A stretch of 64,000 nucleotides of DNA, from the NCBI RefSeq assembly GCF_014803405.1, contig NZ_JACYFG010000006.1, forward strand, positions 503,501 through 567,500, in the 5' to 3' direction. A program made the position numbers and the translations under genes. Below are positions 27,047 through 36,577 of the stretch, piece by piece (within the stretch, counting starts at the first letter, position 1; every line of letters begins with the position of its first letter). Below the pieces are notes generated by a model. It saw only the letters and a list, made by a program, of their open reading frames with translations, was not told the DNA's origin and ran no database searches. This DNA comes from Pelagicoccus enzymogenes (lineage in GTDB: Bacteria; Verrucomicrobiota; Verrucomicrobiia; Opitutales; Opitutaceae).

Positions 27047-27466
27047 CTACTCGGACGCTTCTTCCTCAGATCCGTAGTGGAGCTGGACCTCTTTCACGTT
27101 GGCGGGCACGTCACGGATGAACACCCTCACGAACTGGCTGCGCCCCCCTCCGTAGGCCGCTTCGAAATCCTTGCGGCGAATCGTATGGCTCTTTTCCCAG
27201 ACAACTTCCTCCTCCGCGTCCACCCCCTTGAACTCGATTTTCGAGATATGCGGAATCAGGTTGAGGGATTTTACGCGCATGCGGCAGGTGAACAACCACG
27301 CGTCTTCCTTAGGGTGCAGCTGCGGGGCTTCGAACATGGCTAGCTTGCTTTCCATCACGTTCAGCTCCCAGTCCGGCTGCTCCTCCGCCGTCAGCAAGGC
27401 CGCTCCACCGATGGCCAACAGCCCTGCCAATAGCCTAAAAGTTCTCCAAACTCCCAAATTTCTCAT
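27047..27466 (-). CDS. Small exported hypothetical protein, 139 residues
   Basis: The ATG at 27466 has AAGGAAGGAA about ten bases upstream and begins a signal peptide ('MRNLGVWRTFRLLAGLLAIG' then 'GAALLTA'). The mature part is a beta-rich domain with charged loops ('EFKGVDAEEEVVWEKSHTIRRKDF') and an acidic tail 'YGSEEEASE'. The family is not recognised. A start at 27487 would overlap the upstream gcvR-like stop. The two genes are 17 bp apart and are probably cotranscribed. Confidence 0.6.
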   Translation of the reverse strand: MRNLGVWRTFRLLAGLLAIGGAALLTAEEQPDWELNVMESKLAMFEAPQLHPKEDAWLFTCRMRVKSLNLIPHISKIEFKGVDAEEEVVWEKSHTIRRKDFEAAYGGGRSQFVRVFIRDVPANVKEVQLHYGSEEEASE

Positions 27467-27483
27467 AGCTGCATTCCTTCCTT

Positions 27484-28017
27484 TCAATCGGATCCAAAGC
27501 TCACATCGACCATTAGGTCCGCCGCTATAAGCTCTAAATCGTTTCGCAAGTCCGCCACGTCACAGTCCTCGGGGATACAAACTCGAGCCTTGGCCTCGAA
27601 AAGGGCTTCGCCCGTCATCGGAGCGCTGCGGCACTCGGTGCTCAGCTCCTCCACATTCACGCCACGCTTGGCGAAAGCCGTGGAAATCTGGCTGACGATG
27701 CCCGGACGATCGTTGCCCACGATCTCCACGATCGCCACCTCATGGCAAGCGCCCCCCGCAGGAGCATCGGCATCCTTGATCACCAAGCTCAATCCCTTCG
27801 CCTCCAAGGCGGACACTGCCGCCAGCAGCTCGTCGCGACGCCCTTCCGCCGCCCGGACCCGCAAGATGCCGGCGAACTGGCCGCCCAGATTGCACATGCG
27901 GCTCTCGAGCCAGTTGCCTCCGGCCGCCTTCACGGTCGAAGCGATCAGTTCCACCAAGCCCGGGCGATCCGGACCGATTACAGACATGACGATGGGGCTT
28001 TCCATTTGCTCCATCAC
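27484..28017 (-). CDS. gcvR: GcvR-like protein with two ACT domains
   Basis: A 177-residue protein made of two ACT domains: 'MSVIGPDRPGLVELIASTVK' (residues 11-30) and 'IVEIVGNDRPGIVSQISTAF' (about 95-115). In both, the G-D-R-P-G turn that binds small ligands is present. This layout is that of GcvR, the glycine-cleavage regulator that titrates GcvA in enterobacteria; no gcvA or gcv genes are near, so the exact role here is open. The start has a second Met four residues on. It is divergent from the ABC transporter operon. Confidence 0.8.
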   Translation of the reverse strand: MMEQMESPIVMSVIGPDRPGLVELIASTVKAAGGNWLESRMCNLGGQFAGILRVRAAEGRRDELLAAVSALEAKGLSLVIKDADAPAGGACHEVAIVEIVGNDRPGIVSQISTAFAKRGVNVEELSTECRSAPMTGEALFEAKARVCIPEDCDVADLRNDLELIAADLMVDVSFGSD

Positions 28018-28167
28018 AGCCTTCCTGCGCTTTTATTCAAATCCTAAAAACGCTGCGACACCTATCCTCCATTCCAGTCCGGAAGAAAAGTTTGCAAGCC
28101 GCCGTCCAAGCCGAGCCCGCCCTCAACTCCCTCACGCAGAAGCCTTAAGCAGGCAAAAAGCGCATCA

Positions 28168-29352
28168 TTGATATTGCGACGGGAGAAAACCCCGTCTTTC
28201 AATGTCCCTCTTCGTAGCACCACGAACCAGCCCATAGAATTGACCACTCCAAAGCACACCATCGAAGTCGAGCAACTGCACAAGCGCTTCGGCAAGATCG
28301 ACGCCGTCGACGGCATCAGCTTCAAAGTTGAAAAAGGGCAAATCGTCGGATTTCTCGGCCCCAACGGAGCCGGCAAGTCCACCACCATGCGCATCCTCAC
28401 CGGCTTTAACCGAGCCACCTCCGGAGTCGCCAAAATCTGCGGCGTATCCGTCGCCGCCGACCCCCATTTCATCAAGCGGCGCATCGGCTACATGCCGGAA
28501 AACAACCCGCTTCCACTCGACCTGCGGGTGCGCGAGTACCTCAAGTACCGAGCCAAGGTGAAGGAGATCCCCTTCGGCAAGCGCCGCCGGGCCATCGAGC
28601 AAGCACTCGAAAGCTGCGACCTCACTCGGGCCCAAGACCGCATCATCGGCAAGCTCTCCAAAGGCTTCCGCCAGCGCGTAGGCATCGCCGATGCCATCCT
28701 GGCCAACCCCGACGTCATCATCATGGACGAGCCCACGATCGGACTCGACCCCCACCAAGTCATCCTCATCCGCGACCTTATCGCCTCCTTGCGCGGACGC
28801 ATGACCGTCATCATCTCCTCCCACATCCTGCCCGAGATCGAGATGACCTGCGACCAGATCATCATCATCAACCACGGCAAGATCGTAGGCCAAGGCTCCC
28901 CCGCCCAGCTCCGCGACACCTTCATCGACCACACCACCTACGAAGTGGAAATCGCCGGCACCACCAAGGAACTGGAAACCGCCCTCGCCACCATCGCATC
29001 CGAGCTGCAAGTCGAGCGCATCTCCGAGCGCGGCGAAGACGGCTACGCCACCGCGGAAATCCAAATCAAGGGCAAACGCGACTACGGCGAGCGCCTCTTC
29101 AAAACCCTCGCCGCGCACCCCCACCTGCGCACCCGCTCCCTCCGCAGCAAGATGGCCCCGCTGGAGGACGTCTTCCTCGCGGCCACCCGCCGCTCCTGGG
29201 AAGAAGTCGACTCCAATCTCCTTGAGGGACCGGTTCCACCCGCTCCGCAACAGCCCGATCAGCCCCAAGCCAATCAAACACCTGCCACTCCAATTCCCAA
29301 CGAGCCCGCCCAGCCTCCATCCCCCGAAACCCCGAAACCGGAACCCAAATAA
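28168..29352 (+). CDS. ABC transporter ATPase, GldA-like
   Basis: A 394-residue nucleotide-binding subunit. Walker A 'GPNGAGKS' is at about 64-71, the signature loop is 'LSKGFRQRVGIA', Walker B 'VIIMDEPTIGLD', and the H-loop His is in 'ISSHIL'. The C-terminal DUF4162-type domain ends near residue 350. The last 42 residues are a Pro/Gln-rich tail that reads out a degenerate REP doublet. The frame starts at a TTG (28168); a TTG at 28240 is an alternative and neither has a convincing ribosome site. It heads the operon with the GldF- and GldG-like genes. The transported substrate is unknown; this Gld-like set is common in non-gliding bacteria. Confidence 0.88.
   Translation: MILRREKTPSFNVPLRSTTNQPIELTTPKHTIEVEQLHKRFGKIDAVDGISFKVEKGQIVGFLGPNGAGKSTTMRILTGFNRATSGVAKICGVSVAADPHFIKRRIGYMPENNPLPLDLRVREYLKYRAKVKEIPFGKRRRAIEQALESCDLTRAQDRIIGKLSKGFRQRVGIADAILANPDVIIMDEPTIGLDPHQVILIRDLIASLRGRMTVIISSHILPEIEMTCDQIIIINHGKIVGQGSPAQLRDTFIDHTTYEVEIAGTTKELETALATIASELQVERISERGEDGYATAEIQIKGKRDYGERLFKTLAAHPHLRTRSLRSKMAPLEDVFLAATRRSWEEVDSNLLEGPVPPAPQQPDQPQANQTPATPIPNEPAQPPSPETPKPEPK
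29224..29349 (+). repeat. Degenerate REP doublet forming the ATPase C-terminal tail
   Basis: GAGGGACCGGTTCCACCC then GCTCCGC matches the left arm of the elements flanking the RAYT gene, and the following spacer shares CCAATCAAACAC with the element at 37092. The right arm is decayed. All of it is translated, from residue 353 on. Confidence 0.6.
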
Positions 29353-30113
29353 TGCGCCACTTCCTGACACTTCTGCGCAACGAAGTCTGGCGGCTGCTCA
29401 TCAGTCCCAGCACCTACATCGCCGGCTTCCTCTTTCTCCTCGTGATGGGATTCCTCTTCCAATGGATGCTGCGCATCTACACCTCCGACCCGCAGGACGA
29501 GACGCCCAGCGTGCTCTTCTTCCGCATCTTCTTCATTCCCGTCTTCTTCATGGTGCCCCTGCTCACCATGCGCTCCGTCGCCGAAGAGCGCCGCTCCGGC
29601 ACCATCGAGACCCTGCTCACCACCCCCGTCACCATTGCGGAGATCGTGCTCTCCAAATTCGCCGCCAGCTACCTCTACTACTGTAGCCTGTGGCTCATAA
29701 CCGCCTCCTTTCACATCATCTTCTTCGCATACGCACAACGCGATACCATCATCGACCCCTATCCGCTCATCGGCGGCTACGCCTACATCTTCCTCAGCGG
29801 GACCCTCTTCCTTTCGCTCGGCATCTTCGCCAGCTCCCTCACCAAAAGCCAACTGGTCGCCGGCATCCTCGGCTTCACCCTGGTCTTCGGTTTCATCGTG
29901 ATCGGCAGCAATATTGAGGACCTCTCCGTCCTTACCGGGGAACAAAGCCTCTGGGTCCGCCAGTTCTCCGACCATACCGACGCCCTTCAGCACATGAGCG
30001 ATTTCTCCTCTGGCATCATCGACACCCGCGCCATCGTGCTCTACCTCAGCGCCGCTCTCACTTTTCTCTTTCTCAGCGTACTCGCCATCGAATACCGCGA
30101 CGGCACCACCTAA
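29352..30113 (+). CDS. ABC-2 type permease, GldF-like
   Basis: A 253-residue protein with six membrane helices. It begins 'MRHFLTLLRNEVWRLLISPS', the usual start of ABC-2 permeases, with a re-entrant 'TMRSVAEERRSGTIETLLTTPVT' loop that contacts the ATPase. It matches GldF-type permeases. Its ATG overlaps the ATPase stop by one base (TAATG), so translation is coupled. Confidence 0.88.
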   Translation: MRHFLTLLRNEVWRLLISPSTYIAGFLFLLVMGFLFQWMLRIYTSDPQDETPSVLFFRIFFIPVFFMVPLLTMRSVAEERRSGTIETLLTTPVTIAEIVLSKFAASYLYYCSLWLITASFHIIFFAYAQRDTIIDPYPLIGGYAYIFLSGTLFLSLGIFASSLTKSQLVAGILGFTLVFGFIVIGSNIEDLSVLTGEQSLWVRQFSDHTDALQHMSDFSSGIIDTRAIVLYLSAALTFLFLSVLAIEYRDGTT

Positions 30114-30145
30114 TATCCATAGCCGCGCTCCCAGCACCCAATCCC

Positions 30146-31606
30146 GTGTCAGAATCTTTCCAGTCCAACCGCATCTCCGATCGCTTCCAGGCGCTCCTGC
30201 AGATCGTACTCGTTTTCCTGATACTCGTAGCGGTCAACTACATCGGCATGCGCACCTACCAGCGCTATGACCTCACGGAGGGAAACATCTATTCCCTCTC
30301 CCCCGAAACCAAAGCCTACCTCGCCCAACTCCAGCAGCCCATCGAGGCCATCGTCACGATCTCCGAAAGCAGCGACGAGCCCGGCCTCACCGACATACTC
30401 AAAGACGTAAAACTCCTTCTTCGCGAATACGAATACGCCACTCGCGACCAAGGCAAGAACCGCGTCACCGTCGAATACCTCAACGTCTATTCCCAAACCA
30501 GCCGCGCCCGCTCCCTCGGCATCGACTCCCCCAACGTCATCGTCTTCAAGTCCGGCACCCGCCAACGCCAAGTCCGCATCGACGAACTCTACAAAATCCA
30601 AAACTCCGAACTACGAGAATTCCTCGGAGAAAACGTATTCACGCGATCAATACTCGAAATTGTCGAAACCTCCGAGCCCGTCCTCTACTTCACGACCGGC
30701 CATGGCGAATTCTCTGCCAGCAACGTCACCGCTTCTACCGGCGCTTCCGCTCTTTTCAACGAACTCAAGTCCCGCAGCTTCACGACCCGCTCCATCGACC
30801 TCAGCACTGCCGAACGCATCCCCGAAGACGCATCGCTCATCGTCATCGCCGCTCCCAAGGCCCGCCTGCTGCCACAAGAGCGCCTGCTCCTTGAAACCTA
30901 TCTCAACAAAAGAGCTGGACGCGTGCTTGTCCTCCTCGAGCCCGGCCGCGACCACGGACTGGACGACCTTTTCTTCGAATGGGGTATCCTCTCAGAGGAT
31001 ACACTCGTCATCGAGCGCGACCCCAATTACATCATCAACGGAGGCGACCTCATGATCCGCCGCTTCTCCGAGCACGCCCTCACCAGCTCCCTTTTCCAAC
31101 AAGGCATCCCCGTCATCACCGACCGAGCCGCTTCCGTCCGCGAAGATCCCGGCCGCCCTATCGACGACTCGCTCAAAGTCAGCGAATTGCTCGCCACCTC
31201 CGACCAAAGCTGGGCAGAACGCCAGTACCGCCAGAGCACCCGACCTACCTACGATCCGACCATCGACGTCCCCGGTCCCGTCAAGATAGCCGCCATCTCC
31301 GAACGCCAAGTCGACTCCTCCCTCGGCATATCGCTCCCCGGCGGAAAGCTCACCGTGATCGGAACATCCAATTTTATATCCAACCAACGGATACAAGCCT
31401 CCGGAAACCTGTACCTCATCCTCAACGCGATCAACTATTCAGTCGATCGTTACACGCGGCTCAACATTCCGCCGCGCCCCATCAAGAAGGTAAAGCTCGA
31501 CCTCAGCCTCGAGCAGCTCCACCTCGCCCGCTACCTGATCTGGTTCGCTCCACCCGCCGTTCTCGGCTTGCTCGGCCTCCTCGTCTACATCTCCCGCAGA
31601 AACTAA
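30146..31606 (+). CDS. GldG-like ABC transporter auxiliary protein
   Basis: A 486-residue protein starting at GTG, with one N-terminal helix ('IVLVFLILVAVNYIGMRTYQ'), a large periplasmic domain and a C-terminal helix ('WFAPPAVLGLLGLLVYISRR'). The segment 'RYDLTEGNIYSLSPETKAYL' is the hallmark of GldG/ABC_transp_aux proteins, as are 'YLNVYSQTSRARSLGI' and 'TGHGEFS'. The periplasmic part probably binds or presents the transporter's substrate. It is third in the operon, 32 bp after the permease. Confidence 0.87.
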   Translation: MSESFQSNRISDRFQALLQIVLVFLILVAVNYIGMRTYQRYDLTEGNIYSLSPETKAYLAQLQQPIEAIVTISESSDEPGLTDILKDVKLLLREYEYATRDQGKNRVTVEYLNVYSQTSRARSLGIDSPNVIVFKSGTRQRQVRIDELYKIQNSELREFLGENVFTRSILEIVETSEPVLYFTTGHGEFSASNVTASTGASALFNELKSRSFTTRSIDLSTAERIPEDASLIVIAAPKARLLPQERLLLETYLNKRAGRVLVLLEPGRDHGLDDLFFEWGILSEDTLVIERDPNYIINGGDLMIRRFSEHALTSSLFQQGIPVITDRAASVREDPGRPIDDSLKVSELLATSDQSWAERQYRQSTRPTYDPTIDVPGPVKIAAISERQVDSSLGISLPGGKLTVIGTSNFISNQRIQASGNLYLILNAINYSVDRYTRLNIPPRPIKKVKLDLSLEQLHLARYLIWFAPPAVLGLLGLLVYISRRN

Positions 31607-31653
31607 TTTTGAAACCGAGAATGTACGCTGATAGCTACAAATCCAAATTCCTA

Positions 31654-31679
31654 ATCCATTGGCGTCCATTCGCGGTTCC
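31654..31679 (+). repeat. Phased TCC-type leader repeat
   Basis: TCCATTGGCGTCCATTCGCG followed by GTTCC; it ends about 20 bases upstream of the DUF4340 gene. It shares its layout and GGTTCC end with the repeat at 54329-54361. Confidence 0.45.
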
Positions 31680-31699
31680 GAACAACTAGCACATAACAA

Positions 31700-33673
31700 A
31701 TGCGCTTAAAACTTACGCTCACCCTGCTCGCCATCTTGCTCGGCTTGCTCACCTACATCTTCTACATCGACAACCGCACCGACAGCGGCGAGTACGAAGA
31801 CCAACGCTCCAGCGTGCTAGGAGACCTCGCGGTCGGCATCGACTACCTCAGTATCCAAAATAACGCTACCGGACAAAACATCACTCTCCAGCAATCCAAC
31901 AACCGTTGGATGCTTCGCGAACCCTACCTGTGGCCCGCCAACGAATTCGCCGTCCAACGTATCCTCACCGAACTCCGATTCCTCGAACGCATCTCCTCCT
32001 TCGAAACCAATATCGTCTCCAACTCTGGCGTCTCCCTGCCCGACTACGGACTCAAGCCCTCCCAGTTCGCCATCATGATTGGGCGCGGCGACAAGCGCTC
32101 CACCCTTCACATCGGCAAACCCACCGAGATCGGCAACAACCTCTACATCCTATCCACCGACCAGAGCCACGTCCACGTCGTCAACCGCTCGCTGCTCGAC
32201 TCCATTTCCGTAAACCTAGACGACCTGCGCTCCTCCAGACTCTTCGACATCGCCGTCTTCGAGGCAACCTCCTGGAACATCCAAGTACGCGAAGACGGAC
32301 GCAACCTGCGGGCCTGGTTCGCCCGCAATGGAGACAGCTGGGTATTCGAAACTCCCATACGGGCCCGAGCCGACTCCGAGGCGGTCAATGTGCTGCTGAA
32401 CCGCTGCCTCAGCCTCGAGGCCGACTCCATCGTCGCTTCCAACCCCACTGACCTCTCTCCCTACGGCCTGCAAAATCCGCTCTACCGCATCGCCATCGAG
32501 TCCGACCAAGACCGAGAAGTACTTGAAATTGGCGAGAAAATTTCGCCCGACTCCGAGTTCCGCTACGCCAAGCGCGAAAGCCGCCCAACCGTCTTCCAGC
32601 TACGCATCGAATTCCTCGAACTGCTCGCCAACTCCCAAACCATGCTCCGCGAACGCCGTATCTTCGAAGTCGACGTCACCGCAGCCACCACCGTCACCAT
32701 CGAGCGACGCGACGAGCTACCGCTCACCTTGCAAAAGCTCGAGGACGGCACCTGGGAACTCGTCGTGCGCGACGAAAACCAAGGCATCCAAACGATGGAT
32801 GGCGACGCCAACGCCATCACCGAAATCCTTCAGTGGCTCGACGAACTAAAAGCCGTCCCTGACGACGGTTTCGTCAACGATGCCCCCTCCGCCCCTGACC
32901 TCGAATCCTACGGACTGGAGGTTCCAGAGTACACGATCACCGTCACTTCGAATCGATTGTACGGCAAAGCCGAGCCCCTGCCCGAGCTACGCACCGAAAC
33001 CCTGCTCATTGGCGACCGCACTCCCGACGATCGCCACGAAAGCTTCATCAAGATCGCGAGCAAAGACTTCGTGTATTCCAGCTACAACGACATCTTCTCG
33101 CAGATCGACAACGACCCGCTGCGCTACAAGAACCGGAACATCATCTCTCTCCCGGACAGCACACGTATCCAAAAGATCACTATCGAACGACTATCAGACA
33201 GGACCATCATCGCCGAGCAAACCATCGATCCCGCCGCCGAAACACCCAGCCCTGAAGCGAAGCTCGCAGCCGTCGTCTCACAACTCACCGTACACAGCTT
33301 CCACCCAGAGGGATTCACTCGCACCGTTGAAATCGCCGGTCGCAGGCGCCCTTGGGCATACAAGCTCGTCGCCACCGTAGGGACTGAGGACACCGAAAAC
33401 GCAATTACCCAACTGATCGAAATCTACGTCTCGGAAACCACCGGAGGACCGCTGCTCTGGGGAGGAATATCCCAGACGAACCAAGGATTCCGCTTCGGAA
33501 CCGAATTCATCGACAGCTTCTCCGACATCGTCTTCGACCGCGTCGCTCGAGAAGCGCCCGAACAGCCCTTCAGCACCAAGCCCCTGCCTGACGGGCAATC
33601 CACCGGCCGCCCCTCTAGCGAAAACCAGTTCGAAGCCGCTACCCCCGTCCAGCCCAGCGAAACGACCGAGTAG
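31700..33673 (+). CDS. DUF4340 domain protein
   Basis: A 657-residue protein with one N-terminal helix ('LTLTLLAILLGLLTYIFYID') and a long periplasmic part of repeated beta-sandwich DUF4340 units. The typical 'WMLREPYLWPANEFAVQRIL' unit (residues about 70-95) is followed by 'LPDYGLKPSQFAIMI' and 'DLSPYGLQNPLYRIAIESD', which are the repeated 'YGL.p' motifs of the family; a third is 'LESYGLEVPEYTITV'. DUF4340 proteins regularly follow Gld-like ABC genes and probably work with them in the periplasm. The C-terminal 40 residues are low complexity. Confidence 0.85.
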   Translation: MRLKLTLTLLAILLGLLTYIFYIDNRTDSGEYEDQRSSVLGDLAVGIDYLSIQNNATGQNITLQQSNNRWMLREPYLWPANEFAVQRILTELRFLERISSFETNIVSNSGVSLPDYGLKPSQFAIMIGRGDKRSTLHIGKPTEIGNNLYILSTDQSHVHVVNRSLLDSISVNLDDLRSSRLFDIAVFEATSWNIQVREDGRNLRAWFARNGDSWVFETPIRARADSEAVNVLLNRCLSLEADSIVASNPTDLSPYGLQNPLYRIAIESDQDREVLEIGEKISPDSEFRYAKRESRPTVFQLRIEFLELLANSQTMLRERRIFEVDVTAATTVTIERRDELPLTLQKLEDGTWELVVRDENQGIQTMDGDANAITEILQWLDELKAVPDDGFVNDAPSAPDLESYGLEVPEYTITVTSNRLYGKAEPLPELRTETLLIGDRTPDDRHESFIKIASKDFVYSSYNDIFSQIDNDPLRYKNRNIISLPDSTRIQKITIERLSDRTIIAEQTIDPAAETPSPEAKLAAVVSQLTVHSFHPEGFTRTVEIAGRRRPWAYKLVATVGTEDTENAITQLIEIYVSETTGGPLLWGGISQTNQGFRFGTEFIDSFSDIVFDRVAREAPEQPFSTKPLPDGQSTGRPSSENQFEAATPVQPSETTE

Positions 33674-33679
33674 GGCCGC

Positions 33680-36463
33680 ATGAGCAAACCGCGCAAAAGC
33701 CCGATCCGCTTCGCTTGGAGAAGCGCCTGCAAATCCTGCAGCGCCCTGTTCCAATGGTGCTACTCGGTTATCGTGCTGCTGCTGGTGAGCGCTACCATCT
33801 TCGCAGCCTACGTCGCGACCCTCGACGACATCCCAGTACCCAACTTTATAATACGGGAGCTTCAGTCCCAACTCCGAAACAAAGGCATCGACCTACGCAT
33901 GAGCGGCGTGCGGTTCCAGCCAAACGGACGCATCATATTCCAACAGCCGGAACTCTACTCCCCCGAACTCGGCTCCACCATCGTCGCCGCTAGGTCCGCC
34001 GTAGCGAAACTCAAGCTCAGCCACCTCGCCTTCGGCAGCGTCGCCGTCGACGAAGTCCGCCTCTCCTCCGGCCGCTTCGTCATCCCCGCCATGCTCACCC
34101 CTAGTGGCGAACCGGCCACCGCCATCCGCTCCATCAACTTCGAAGCCACCCACCGCGGACAACGCTGGAACATCGACTACGCCAACTGCGCCATCGGCAA
34201 CCTGAAAGTCTCCTTCGCCGGACAAGTCGACGACTCCCTGCTCGCTTTGCCGCCCCCCAACCCAGACGCCCCCAAGCCCTCCATCAGTCAAGCCGTACTC
34301 AAGTTTGCCCCCAAAATCACGGAGCTGCAGCAGGAGCTGAAACGCTTGGAAGCACCCTTCTGCACAGTCGACCTCAGCGTGCTCAACAAGCAGCAGTCCG
34401 CCGACATCCATGTCGGAGCCAAGCGAGTCAGAATCAATCCGGAAACCCTCGTCCACGACCTAGTGGTCCGCGCCCAGTACACCCTTGGTGCCCGACTCCA
34501 CGCCAAAGTTTACGCCCACAAAGCGGAACTGCCGCAGGGCACCATAGTCGAAAAAATTCACCTAGACGCCAATTGGCCAGAGAACACCCCACCCCAACAG
34601 ATCCTCCCTGAAAGTATCCACTTCTCCGCGACAAACGCCACACTCCGAGGGATCACCCTCCCCTCCCTCTATGCAGTTGCCCACCCCGGCAGCGAGACTC
34701 ACTCCGCTATCGTACAGTTCTCCTTTCCCCAGAGCCCGATCGTCGCCCGCATCGAACATCAGGTCGCCAGCAAGACCAGCTCCGTCGACCTCACGGCCCA
34801 GCTCGATTCCGCGACCCTAGAAGCCCTCAACCCCATCGCCCTCGAACTCGCCAAGCAAGACATCACCCAGCTGGCCAGCCTCGAGAAGGCAATTGACCTG
34901 CACGCCATCGCCCAGCTCGACGAAGCCTTCAAGCCCAGTCGCCTCGAAGCCTTCGCCCAAGCCGGACCGACCTCCATCCAAGGAGCAAACATCGACTACG
35001 CCTCGACCCACGCCACTTTGCGCGGCCCCCAAATCGACTTGCACGCCATCCGGCTCCAATCCGGCAAACAAAAAGGCGTCATAAAAATTGGATACAACCT
35101 CGACACCCTACTACGCCGCATCCTCGTGGAGGGTAGCTTCGACCCCACCATGATCAACGGCTGGTTCAAGCCCTGGTGGTCCGCCATGTGGGACGGCATG
35201 ACCTTCCCCGAGGAAGGCATGCTCACCTACCTCGACTCCCAAGCCACCTTCAAACGTCCCGACACCGTCTTCGTCACCGGCACCGGCTACGTGCGCGACC
35301 TCGACCTGCGTGGCATGCCCGTGGACGAGCTGCGCACTCGCCTCTTCTCGCTCTTCCACTACGTCGACCTCTACGACATGGAACTCGCAACCGCGGACGG
35401 ACAACAAGCCATCGGCGAAATCCAGTTCCACATGGATCGCGACGTGCGCGACGAGAAAGACAAGCTTACTGGAATTTGGATACAGGCCCAATCCACCCTC
35501 GACGTCAAAAACGCCCCCAACATCCTCTGGGAAATTGCCGACGAATCCGCGGCCATCCTCGAGCCCTACTGCTACGACCTCCCGCCCTACATCTCCGCCC
35601 GCTCCGCCTCCGTGAGGCACCTCGACGAATACCTCAACGATATCGACCTCGAGCTGCAGACCGAAACCGCTTTTACCTTCTACGGCTTCCCCTTCGAGTC
35701 GCTCGACGCCTTCGTGCACATCGACGACGACGTGATCGACATCCCGCGAGCCGAAGCCCGACTCGGCGACGGGCTCGTCAAGGCGACCGCTTTCATCATC
35801 GGCGACGGGCTGGAGGTCGACGCCCAACTCGACCAAGTCGGCTTCGGCCAAGCCCTCAACGCCAGCAACACCTACTTCGCCAACGACGGCAGCGAAACCG
35901 CCCAAGCCATGGACCCCGAGCGCCTCCTCGGATTCGGCGGCAAAATGGACGCCCAATTCCGCGGCAACGGCATCGTTGGCAATCCCGTCTCCTTCCGCGG
36001 CGACGGCAGCTTCTCCATCGCCGACGCCGACCTCGGCTCCTTCCGTCTCTTCGGCCTGCTCTCCAGCACCATAAACGCCCTCAACCTCCCCATTCTCAAA
36101 CACCTCACCACCCTCGAGTTCTCTCGTGCCAAATCCCCCTTCCTCGTCGAGGAGGAGATCGTGCGCTTCACTGCTGGAGAGATCGACGGCCCCGGAGCCA
36201 GCATCAAAACAAACGGCACCTATAACATAGAGACGGACGCGCTCAACTTCTCCGCCCGCCTATTCCCCCTGCGCAACAACAAGGTGCCCGTTATCACCCC
36301 AATCCTGAATCTCCCCCTCGACCTCTTTTCCAACATCTTCGAAATCTCCGTCGGCGGCACCTTCGACCAGCCCAAGCTCAGCCTCTTCAACTCCAACACC
36401 CGCGAGAAGATCGAAGTCGAGTCCACCGCCCCCAACCGCGAACACCGCCCCACGAGACGGTAA
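33680..36463 (+). CDS. AsmA-like (DUF3971/YhdP-type) bridge-like protein
   Basis: A 927-residue protein with an N-terminal membrane helix ('VIVLLLVSATIFAAYVATLD') and a long beta-strand-rich periplasmic region. The C-terminal 150 residues carry the AsmA_2-like ending, with 'GDGSFSIADADLGSFRLFGL' and 'ALNFSARLFPLRNNKVPVIT', then 'LFSNIFEISVGGTFDQPKL'. Such proteins are thought to span the envelope and conduct lipids between membranes. It is last in the operon, 6 bp after the DUF4340 stop, which hints that the exporter set deals with the envelope. Confidence 0.8.
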   Translation: MSKPRKSPIRFAWRSACKSCSALFQWCYSVIVLLLVSATIFAAYVATLDDIPVPNFIIRELQSQLRNKGIDLRMSGVRFQPNGRIIFQQPELYSPELGSTIVAARSAVAKLKLSHLAFGSVAVDEVRLSSGRFVIPAMLTPSGEPATAIRSINFEATHRGQRWNIDYANCAIGNLKVSFAGQVDDSLLALPPPNPDAPKPSISQAVLKFAPKITELQQELKRLEAPFCTVDLSVLNKQQSADIHVGAKRVRINPETLVHDLVVRAQYTLGARLHAKVYAHKAELPQGTIVEKIHLDANWPENTPPQQILPESIHFSATNATLRGITLPSLYAVAHPGSETHSAIVQFSFPQSPIVARIEHQVASKTSSVDLTAQLDSATLEALNPIALELAKQDITQLASLEKAIDLHAIAQLDEAFKPSRLEAFAQAGPTSIQGANIDYASTHATLRGPQIDLHAIRLQSGKQKGVIKIGYNLDTLLRRILVEGSFDPTMINGWFKPWWSAMWDGMTFPEEGMLTYLDSQATFKRPDTVFVTGTGYVRDLDLRGMPVDELRTRLFSLFHYVDLYDMELATADGQQAIGEIQFHMDRDVRDEKDKLTGIWIQAQSTLDVKNAPNILWEIADESAAILEPYCYDLPPYISARSASVRHLDEYLNDIDLELQTETAFTFYGFPFESLDAFVHIDDDVIDIPRAEARLGDGLVKATAFIIGDGLEVDAQLDQVGFGQALNASNTYFANDGSETAQAMDPERLLGFGGKMDAQFRGNGIVGNPVSFRGDGSFSIADADLGSFRLFGLLSSTINALNLPILKHLTTLEFSRAKSPFLVEEEIVRFTAGEIDGPGASIKTNGTYNIETDALNFSARLFPLRNNKVPVITPILNLPLDLFSNIFEISVGGTFDQPKLSLFNSNTREKIEVESTAPNREHRPTRR

Positions 36464-36466
36464 TAA

Positions 36467-36576
36467 GTGGAGGGACGGGTTCCACCCCGTCCGCGCCAAC
36501 CCGATTAAAGTCAACCCGATCCCATCACCCAATCCCCCCCCCACCACCACGGACGAGGTGAAACTCGTCCCTCCAG
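36467..36576 (+). repeat. REP doublet (REPIN) at the 3' side of the RAYT gene
   Basis: Left arm GTGGAGGGACGGGTTCCACC then CCGTCCGCG; right arm GGACGAGGTGAAACTCGTCC then CTCCAG, in inverse orientation. The spacer is pyrimidine-rich. The right arm ends one base before the RAYT stop codon. Confidence 0.85.
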
Positions 36577-36577
36577 T

